Shown: positions 1 through 8,206 of the stretch, piece by piece
Position numbering within the stretch: position 1 is the stretch's first letter
Layout of the letters: each line of letters begins with the position of its first letter
DNA from: Gammaproteobacteria bacterium
GTDB lineage: Bacteria; Pseudomonadota; Gammaproteobacteria; QNFN01
Assembly: GCA_003645555.1 (NCBI GenBank)
Contig: QNFN01000067.1
Coordinates: 1 to 8,206 of the forward strand
DNA: 8,206 bases
Direction of reading: 5' to 3'
Translations under genes and position numbers: made by a program
Notes under the pieces: generated by a model
Told to the model about the DNA's origin: nothing
Seen by the model: only the letters and a program-made list of their open reading frames with translations
Database searches by the model: none

Positions 1-1029
<1,029 letters not shown>

Positions 1030-1034
1030 TCATG

Positions 1035-1895
1035 TCAGACCGCGGCGGCGCCGCCGACGATCTCGGAGATTTCCTGGGTGATAGCTGCCTGCCGGGCCTT
1101 GTTGTAGACCAGCTGCAGTTCGTCGATAAGGTCGCCAGCGTTGTCGGTGGCCGCCTTCATGGCCACCATTCGTGCCGCCTGCTCTGAGGCCATGTTCTCG
1201 ACCACCCCGTGGTAGACCAGCGACTCGATGTAGCGCGTCAGCAGACCGTCGATGACGTTGCGCGCTTCCGGCTCGTAGATGTAATCCCAGTGGTGCTTGA
1301 GCTCCTCGTCGCTGCCGATCGGCAACGGGATCAGCTGCTGCACCATCTGGTCCTGCGTCATGGTGTTGACGAAGTTGTTGTAAGCCAGGAACAGCCGATC
1401 GATCTTGCCTTCGTCGTAGGCATCGAGCATTACCTTGACGGTGCCGATCAGGTCGGAGATCTCTGGCTTGTCACCCAGGTGCGAGGCCGTGGCGACGATG
1501 TTGCTGGTGAAGCGCGAGAAAAAGCCGCGCGCCTTGGTGCCGATCACGCACAGGTCGATCTCAACGCCCTGCTTCTCCCAGTCACGCATCTCGGTCAGCA
1601 GCCGCTTGAACAGGTTGGTGTTCAAACCGCCGCAGAGCCCGCGGTCGGTGGAGACGATGATAAAGCCGACCCGCTTCACCTCTCGTTCGATGGTGAACGG
1701 GTGACGGTACTCCGGATGACCCTGGGCGAAGTGGCCGACCACCGCGCGCATCTTCTCGGCGTACGGACGGGACGCGCTCATTCGCTCCTGGGCCCGGCGC
1801 ATCTTGCTCGCCGCGACCATCTCCATTGCACTGGTGATCTTCTGCGTGCTTTTGACGCTATTGATCTTGGTGCGGATTTCCTTGCCTACAGCCAT
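1035..1895 (-). CDS. atpG: F1 ATP synthase subunit gamma
   Basis: Gamma subunit, the rotating central shaft that couples the c ring to the three catalytic sites. It has 286 residues, the usual length (about 287 in E. coli). The N-terminal helix [20 protein letters not shown] and the [16 protein letters not shown] stretch (residues 21-36) are the conserved coiled-coil part. [11 protein letters not shown] (residues 82-92) is the typical core motif. The C-terminal helix carries the family signature [13 protein letters not shown] (residues 272-284). The ATG at 1895 has GGGAG 6 bases upstream. It lies 13 bases after atpA and 29 bases before atpD. I see nothing unusual in it. Confidence 0.98.
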   Translation of the reverse strand: MAVGKEIRTKINSVKSTQKITSAMEMVAASKMRRAQERMSASRPYAEKMRAVVGHFAQGHPEYRHPFTIEREVKRVGFIIVSTDRGLCGGLNTNLFKRLLTEMRDWEKQGVEIDLCVIGTKARGFFSRFTSNIVATASHLGDKPEISDLIGTVKVMLDAYDEGKIDRLFLAYNNFVNTMTQDQMVQQLIPLPIGSDEELKHHWDYIYEPEARNVIDGLLTRYIESLVYHGVVENMASEQAARMVAMKAATDNAGDLIDELQLVYNKARQAAITQEISEIVGGAAAV

Positions 1896-1908
1896 CTTGG
1901 GCTCCCGC

Positions 1909-3450
<1,542 letters not shown>

Positions 3451-3463
3451 GTCTTTAAACCTC

Positions 3464-4000
3464 TTAACCTTCCAACTGTCCGGCGAGTCGATCGAGCCTG
3501 CCGAGGGCCGAGCCGTCGATCACCAGGTCGCCGGCGTGGATCACCGCGCCGCCGAGCAATGTCTTGTCAATTTCACACTCGAGCCTCACATCGCGGCCGA
3601 GATGCTTCTTCAGCGCCGAAGCGAGCTTCTCCTGCTGCTGGTCGCTGAGCTCGAAGGCCGTGACGACACGGGCGTCGACCGTCCGCTCGGCATCGGCACG
3701 CAGGGCCGCGTACTGCTCGGTAATCTCGGGCAGCAGGTCGAGTCGACGGTTGTCGGCGAGCACGCGAATGAAGTTGCGCCCGGGGTCGTCCAACGCGTCG
3801 CCGCAGACCTCGACGAACAGGTCGGCAACCGCCTGCCGCGTGACCTCGGTACTGACCAGCAGCTGTTGCATGGTCGCATCGCTACCGACGACCACGGCCG
3901 CGGAAAGCATGTCGCTCCACGCCGCCAGGGCGTCCTGCTCACGGGCGAGCTCGAAAACGGCCTGCGCATAGGGCCGGGCTACGGTGGATTTCTCTGCCAT
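3464..4000 (-). CDS. atpH: F1 ATP synthase subunit delta
   Basis: Delta subunit (OSCP homologue), which sits on top of the F1 head and ties it to the peripheral stalk formed by subunit b. It has 178 residues against 177 in E. coli. The N-terminal domain opens [14 protein letters not shown] (residues 6-19), the motif that contacts the alpha N-termini. The C-terminal half carries the OSCP signature [20 protein letters not shown] (residues 150-169). The ATG at 4000 lies only 12 bases after the atpF stop. The nearest Shine-Dalgarno-like bases (AAGG) overlap that stop codon, so translational coupling with atpF is likely (inference). Confidence 0.97.
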   Translation of the reverse strand: MAEKSTVARPYAQAVFELAREQDALAAWSDMLSAAVVVGSDATMQQLLVSTEVTRQAVADLFVEVCGDALDDPGRNFIRVLADNRRLDLLPEITEQYAALRADAERTVDARVVTAFELSDQQQEKLASALKKHLGRDVRLECEIDKTLLGGAVIHAGDLVIDGSALGRLDRLAGQLEG

Positions 4001-4012
4001 CGCGCGGCTGCC

Positions 4013-4483
4013 TTACAGGTTGGCGACCAGCTCTTCGAGCAGGTCGGCGTGTGCCTTGGCGTCGATCTCGCGTGCCAGCACCTTGCCGGCCCCGGAGACC
4101 GCCAGGGCGACCACCTGCGAACGCAGCTGTTCTTTGGCCCGGTTGACCTCCTGGTCGATCTCGGCACGCGCCGCTTCCAGTAACCGCTGGCCTTCGCTGC
4201 GCGCCTCGCCCTTGGACTCCTCGACGATCTCGGAGGCGCGTTTCTGCGCCTGCGCAATCAGCTCGGCAGCCTGCTCCTTGGTCTCGGCCAACAGTTCCTT
4301 GGCGCGCTTCTCGGCCAGTTCCTGCTCGCGCTTGCCGCGCTCGGCGGCCGCCAGGCCGTCGGCGATGGTCTGCTTGCGTTCATCGAGAGCAGCCATGATC
4401 GGCGGCCAGATGAACTTCATGCAGAACCAGACGAACAGCGCGAAAGAGAACAGCTGAACGATGAGCGTCAGGTTTATATTCAT
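4013..4483 (-). CDS. atpF: Fo ATP synthase subunit b
   Basis: Subunit b, the peripheral stalk that holds the F1 head still against rotation. It has 156 residues, as in E. coli. There is one N-terminal membrane helix (about residues 5-24, LTLIVQLFSFALFVWFCMKF). The conserved IWPPIM and DERKQTIADGL segments follow, with arginine at position 36 as in E. coli b. From about residue 40 to 135 the chain is a long charged, Ala/Glu/Lys/Arg-rich helix expected to form the right-handed dimeric coiled coil. The C-terminus (VVALAVSGAGKVL) matches the delta-binding end. It starts with ATG at 4483, 51 bases after atpE, and its Shine-Dalgarno is weak. There is a single b gene here and no b' paralogue. Confidence 0.97.
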   Translation of the reverse strand: MNINLTLIVQLFSFALFVWFCMKFIWPPIMAALDERKQTIADGLAAAERGKREQELAEKRAKELLAETKEQAAELIAQAQKRASEIVEESKGEARSEGQRLLEAARAEIDQEVNRAKEQLRSQVVALAVSGAGKVLAREIDAKAHADLLEELVANL

Positions 4484-4534
4484 GGCTTATCTCGCGTTAC
4501 GGGCGGGAGGTGACGGCATGAATCGGTTGCCCGA

Positions 4535-4786
<252 letters not shown>

Positions 4787-4817
4787 TTAGCAAATAGGCC
4801 GTCAGGGCCCGGTAGAT

Positions 4818-5702
<885 letters not shown>

Positions 5703-6122
5703 TCATCGGTGTCCCGGTCGAGCCTGCAACAGCAGGGCCGGGAATCCAGCAACAAAACCCAGCAACAGCGACAACGGGTCCAGTTGGAGGACGCCGATAC
5801 CGAGTGCGAACAGCAACGCAACCGTGGCGAACCGCTCCAGTGCCGACAGGTACAGGACCTGGAGGCTCTGCCGGGCCGACAGGGCGCCGACGCGGTTGGC
5901 CCGGCGCGCGCGCCAGTCCAGGAGCAGCAGGTTCGCAAGAGCCGCCGCCCCGCCGTACAGGACCGCGGGTGCGGCCGAACCGCCTCGCACCCACTGGGTG
6001 ATCGCTACCGTGATGCCGACCGAGGCCAGCAGGATAACGATCACCGAAAATGTGGAGCGTTGCCGATTCCCCAAGCGCTCATGCTGCGCTGCAACAAACG
6101 AAGTCCGGGCGTCGTCTCCCAC
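5703..6122 (-). CDS. atpI: ATP synthase protein I (AtpI), c-ring assembly factor
   Basis: First gene of the operon. AtpI is a small membrane protein that helps assemble the c ring in several bacteria and is not part of the finished enzyme. It has 139 residues with four hydrophobic segments, about 25-44, 50-68, 95-114 and 116-133. The basic loop DWRARRANR (69-77) lies between segments 2 and 3. LERFATVALLFALGIGVL and DPLSLLLGFVAGF are typical of gammaproteobacterial AtpI. The start is GTG at 6122: the frame stays open upstream to 6203, but no ATG, GTG or TTG occurs in it before the predicted transcription start, and no good Shine-Dalgarno precedes it. A downstream in-frame TTG at residue 17 is the alternative. 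The identity rests on operon position plus topology, because this family is poorly conserved. Confidence 0.85.
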   Translation of the reverse strand: MGDDARTSFVAAQHERLGNRQRSTFSVIVILLASVGITVAITQWVRGGSAAPAVLYGGAAALANLLLLDWRARRANRVGALSARQSLQVLYLSALERFATVALLFALGIGVLQLDPLSLLLGFVAGFPALLLQARPGHR

Positions 6123-6174
6123 GATCCGTACGATGGCGGTCGGGTCAACCCTTCTTCCGTAGAAACGGAGCGGA

Positions 6175-6204
6175 AGTATATGGTCAGCCCATAAATTTTG
6201 TCAA
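6175..6204 (-). promoter_or_regulatory. Sigma70-type promoter of the atp operon
   Basis: On the minus strand a perfect -35 box TTGACA (6204-6199) is followed after 18 bases by TATACT (6180-6175), five of six matches to the -10 consensus. Transcription should begin near 6168, giving a leader of about 45 bases before the atpI GTG. The position is right: just after the terminator of the upstream gene and just before the atp operon. The boxes are seen in sequence; the start point is inferred. Confidence 0.8.
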
Positions 6205-6209
6205 TGGGC
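6187..6209. repeat. Second, nested inverted repeat at the atp promoter
   Basis: GCCCAT (6187-6192) and ATGGGC (6204-6209) are exact reverse complements 11 bases apart. They straddle the -35 box and the upstream part of the spacer, interleaved with the 8-base palindrome at 6195-6218. Six-base arms are short and could be chance, but both repeats falling on the same promoter element is suggestive. Confidence 0.35.
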
Positions 6210-6218
6210 AGACAAAAT
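6195..6218. repeat. Perfect inverted repeat over the atp -35 box (candidate operator)
   Basis: ATTTTGTC (6195-6202) and GACAAAAT (6211-6218) are exact reverse complements with 8 bases between them. One arm overlaps the -35 box of the atp promoter; the other lies just upstream. The centre is near -38 relative to the predicted start, where either a repressor or an activator touching the polymerase could bind. No regulator family is assigned. Confidence 0.45.
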
Positions 6219-6229
6219 AATCTAGGGGC

Positions 6230-6262
6230 AAAAGGGGCGCGATGCCAAGCATCGCGCCCCTT
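6230..6262 (-). terminator. Intrinsic terminator of the CBS-domain gene
   Basis: GGGGCGCGATGC (6234-6245) and GCATCGCGCCCC (6249-6260) form a perfect 12-pair stem with a 3-base loop. Two further A-T pairs (6232-6233 with 6261-6262) can extend it. On the minus strand the stem is followed by TTTT (6233-6230). It starts 24 bases after the CBS gene stop and ends about 25 bases before the atp -35 box, so it should separate the atp operon from upstream transcription. The T run is short but the stem is very strong. Confidence 0.85.
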
Positions 6263-6283
6263 ATTGAGGTTGATTGATCCAGG

Positions 6284-6754
6284 TCAGGCGGCGCGGCGTT
6301 GCTGGGAATTGAGCAGGTTGTGCTTGAACAGCGCCTTGTGGATATCGCCAATGCTGACGATCCCGACCAGCTGCCCGTCGGCATCGGCGACCGGGATCCG
6401 GCGGAACTTGTGGCGCACCATCACCGAGGTGGCGCGCAACAGCGGGGTGTCCGGCGACACGCTGACCACGCCCTTGTGCATCACGTCGGTCACGGTCAGA
6501 CCAAGCGTGGCACCGTACTGCTGCTCCATCTGCTCGAAGTCGCGGATACCCGAATTTTCCATCAGGTCGTCAAGGCTGGGGAAAAGGTAGTGGAGGATGT
6601 CGCGCTCGGCGACAAAGCCGACCAAGCGATCGTCTCCATCGACGACGGGCAGGCCACTGAGACGATTCAGGCACATTACCGCGGCGACCTCCTCGAGGCG
6701 GGTCTCGGTGGTGGCGGTACGTACGTTTCGGGTCATCACTTCATCGACACGCAT
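6284..6754 (-). CDS. Stand-alone two-CBS-domain protein
   Basis: A 156-residue soluble protein made almost entirely of a CBS-domain pair (Bateman module). CBS 1 spans about residues 1-58, opening MRVDEVMTRNVRTATTETRLEE and ending LVGFVAERDIL. CBS 2 spans about 88-145, opening VTDVMHKGVVSVSPDTPL and ending LVGIVSIGDIHKAL. The two G-h-h-x-x-x-D motifs, G46-D52 and G131-D137, are where such modules often bind the ribose and phosphate of adenine nucleotides. CBS 2 has the preferred Ser at 134, while CBS 1 has Ala at 49. A linker of about 30 residues (59-87) with acidic and Met/Gln-rich character separates the domains and is longer than usual. No catalytic, membrane or DNA-binding domain is attached. 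The start is supported by AGGAG 6 bases upstream. It lies 86 bases after parB and has its own terminator. The ligand and partner are unknown; a nucleotide or energy-charge sensor is a reasonable guess only. Confidence 0.9.
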   Translation of the reverse strand: MRVDEVMTRNVRTATTETRLEEVAAVMCLNRLSGLPVVDGDDRLVGFVAERDILHYLFPSLDDLMENSGIRDFEQMEQQYGATLGLTVTDVMHKGVVSVSPDTPLLRATSVMVRHKFRRIPVADADGQLVGIVSIGDIHKALFKHNLLNSQQRRAA

Positions 6755-6840
6755 GATCTGCTCCTCTGGGCTCCGGTTCCGGGTCTGCCGCCCGGTGGAA
6801 TTTCATCCTAGATTCGCGCGTAAGTGCTTGACCAATGAAA
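6755..6840 (-). other. parB to CBS-gene spacer
   Basis: This 86-base spacer shows no convincing terminator for parB and no strong promoter. A poor promoter-like pair exists, TTGGTC (6835-6830) and TAGGAT (6810-6805), but its 19-base spacing and weak boxes make it doubtful. A small hairpin, CCGGG with CCCGG around 7 bases (6779-6795), lacks a T run. The clear element is the AGGAG ribosome-binding site (6765-6761) of the CBS gene. Co-transcription of the CBS gene with parAB is therefore possible. Confidence 0.4.
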
Positions 6841-7707
6841 TTATTTAATGTGTGCCAAAATTCCTTCGAGCTCGTCGGTGGAGTTGTACTCGATCACCAG
6901 GCGCCCTTTGCCCGTGCGACCATGACGCAGTTGCACGCTCGCACCGAGGCGCCCGGCAAGCTCTTCCTCGAGACGGCGGATGTCCGGATCAGGCCGCGCG
7001 GGCGGCTTCTTGCGATTACCGTCCAGCCAGCGCTTGACCAGCCGCTCGGTCTCGCGCACCGACAGTCCGCGTGCGGCCACCTGGCGGGCCGCTTCGGCCT
7101 GGTGAGCACCGCCAAGGCCGAGTAACGCTCGCGCGTGGCCCATCTCCAGGGTCCGTTCCTCGACCAGCGCCTTGACCTCCGGCTCCAGGTCGAGCAGTCG
7201 CAACAAGTTGCTGACCGCGGCGCGTGATCGGCCGACGGCCTCGGCGGCCCCCTGGTGGGTCAGACCAAACTCCTCGACCAACTGGTGCAGCGCCCCGGCC
7301 TCTTCGAGGGGGTTGAGGTTCTCGCGCTGGATATTCTCGATCAGCGCCATGGCCACGGCGGCCTCGTCCGGCACGTCGCGCACCACGACCGGCACTTCGT
7401 GCAACCCGGCGAGCTGTGCCGCCCGCCAGCGTCGTTCACCGGCAATCAGCTCGTAGCGGTCGCCACCGATCGGCCTGACCACCACCGGCTGGATCACGCC
7501 CTGGGCGCGGATCGAGCTGGCCAGGTCTTCGAGACTCTCGCTGCGCATGTCGTTGCGCGGCTGGTAGCGCCCGCGCTGGATCAGGTCGACCGGCATCTGG
7601 CGCAGGCTGGCCTCGGGTTCCCGAGCGGACCCAGTGACAGGCCCGGCCTTGCTCCCGCCAAGCAGCGCATCGAGTCCGCGCCCGAGCCCCCGTTTTCTCA
7701 CCGTCAT
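6841..7707 (-). CDS. parB: Chromosome-partitioning protein ParB (Spo0J family)
   Basis: ParB binds parS sites near the replication origin, slides along DNA as a CTP-dependent clamp and stimulates ParA to segregate origins. It has 288 residues, normal for chromosomal ParB. The N-terminal RGLGRGLDALLGG (residues 6-18) is the conserved ParA-stimulating tail. The ParB/Srx CTP-binding domain covers about 37-130, with GERRWRAA (90-97) and ENIQREN (124-130). A helix-turn-helix lies at about 149-174 (LTHQGAAEAVGRSRAAVSNL). The C-terminal dimerisation domain spans about 240-288, after a basic, Pro-rich linker (231-240). The ATG at 7707 has GGAG upstream at good spacing. It follows the parA stop by 19 bases, forming the usual parAB operon. 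I saw no CACGTG-centred parS site in the window. Confidence 0.97.
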   Translation of the reverse strand: MTVRKRGLGRGLDALLGGSKAGPVTGSAREPEASLRQMPVDLIQRGRYQPRNDMRSESLEDLASSIRAQGVIQPVVVRPIGGDRYELIAGERRWRAAQLAGLHEVPVVVRDVPDEAAVAMALIENIQRENLNPLEEAGALHQLVEEFGLTHQGAAEAVGRSRAAVSNLLRLLDLEPEVKALVEERTLEMGHARALLGLGGAHQAEAARQVAARGLSVRETERLVKRWLDGNRKKPPARPDPDIRRLEEELAGRLGASVQLRHGRTGKGRLVIEYNSTDELEGILAHIK

Positions 7708-7726
7708 CGTCGCTCTCCGCGGTAGC

Positions 7727-8206
7727 TCATGCCGGGACTGCCACCGGCACGGCGCGGCGCTGGCGCCGCATCATCTCCCCGGCTAGCGCCAGGTAGGCCA
7801 GGGCGCCACTCGAGGTCTTGTCATGATGCATCGCCGGCAGGCCGTGACTCGGCGCTTCGGCCAGACGGATGTTGCGCGGAATCACCGTACGGTAGACCCG
7901 CTCGCCGAAGTGCTCCTCGAGCTGGCGCGAGACGTCGTTAGCGAGGTTGTTGCGTGGATCGAACATGGTCCGCAGCAGCCCCTCGAGTTCCAGCGACGGA
8001 TTGATCACCTGCTGGATCTGCTGAACGGTAGCGAGCAGTGATGACAGCCCCTCAAGCGCGTAGTACTCGCACTGGATCGGCACAATGACACCATCGGCCG
8101 CAACCAGGGCATTCAAGGTCAGCATATTCAACGAGGGCGGGCAATCGATCAACACGTAGTCATAATCACCGATGACCGGCTCCAACGCCTGACGCAAACG
8201 CTGCTC
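7727..8206 (-). CDS. parA: Chromosome-partitioning ATPase ParA/Soj (5' end beyond window)
   Basis: The C-terminal 159 codons of a ParA-family ATPase, which forms ATP-dependent dimers on the nucleoid and is switched off by ParB to move origins apart. The first visible residues are EQRLRQALEPVIGDYDYVLIDCPPSLNM, containing the Walker B-type strand (VLIDCPPS). LVAADGVIVPIQCEYYALEGLSSL follows, which is highly typical of Soj proteins. DPRNNLANDVSRQLEEHFG and VIPRNIRLAEAPSHGLPA are the conserved C-terminal blocks. About 100 N-terminal residues with the deviant Walker A lie outside the window. The TTG at 8197 is inside the gene and is not the start. The gene ends TGA at 7727, 19 bases before parB. 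Confidence 0.96.
   Translation of the reverse strand, partial: EQRLRQALEPVIGDYDYVLIDCPPSLNMLTLNALVAADGVIVPIQCEYYALEGLSSLLATVQQIQQVINPSLELEGLLRTMFDPRNNLANDVSRQLEEHFGERVYRTVIPRNIRLAEAPSHGLPAMHHDKTSSGALAYLALAGEMMRRQRRAVPVAVPA

Noticed and set aside
4500..4533. CGGGC/GCCCG inverted repeat in the atpE-atpF spacer as a processing or attenuation hairpin
   Set aside because: Five-pair arms 24 bases apart are too weak to support a structure; no T run.
6779..6795. CCGGG/CCCGG hairpin after parB as a terminator
   Set aside because: A five-pair stem with no T run on either strand; common by chance in GC-rich DNA.

Overview
The window is a chromosomal housekeeping region from a high-GC gammaproteobacterium. 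Every recognisable gene lies on the minus strand, so the biological reading order runs from position 8206 down to 1. That order is parA (5' end missing), parB, a gene for a two-CBS-domain protein, then atpI-atpB-atpE-atpF-atpH-atpA-atpG-atpD (3' end missing). The parAB-then-atpIBEFHAGD order is the classic arrangement near the chromosomal origin in many Gammaproteobacteria. The F1Fo subunits read like Pseudomonas, Chromatiales or enteric sequences, for example the b-subunit N-terminus, the c-subunit [10 protein letters not shown] motif and the a-subunit [10 protein letters not shown] start. I cannot place the organism more finely without a database.

Region by region on the minus strand: 8206-7727 is the C-terminal 159 codons of a chromosomal ParA/Soj ATPase. 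7707-6841 is its partner ParB. 6754-6284 is a small protein made of two CBS domains, which is the only accessory-looking gene here. 6260-6230 is a near-textbook intrinsic terminator for that gene. 6204-6175 is a strong sigma70-type promoter for the atp operon, with nested inverted repeats over its -35 box. 6122-1 is the compact atp operon, with spacers of 9 to 51 bases. No stretch longer than about 160 bases lacks a gene.

The atp genes together encode the proton-translocating F1Fo ATP synthase. Subunits a, b and c form the membrane sector; delta, alpha, gamma and beta form most of the F1 head and stalk; AtpI helps assemble the c ring. The epsilon gene (atpC) is expected just beyond position 1. 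All catalytic and proton-path residues checked are present: the alpha and beta P-loops, beta Glu180, alpha Arg376, a Arg222 and c Asp60. No frameshift or degenerate gene was found. ParA and ParB act together in origin segregation and are unrelated in function to the synthase.

I did not find convincing evidence of an undescribed biological system. The items most worth a second look are the CBS-domain gene sitting between parB and the atp operon, and the palindromes overlapping the atp promoter. The many long open frames on the plus strand are antisense shadows caused by high GC content.
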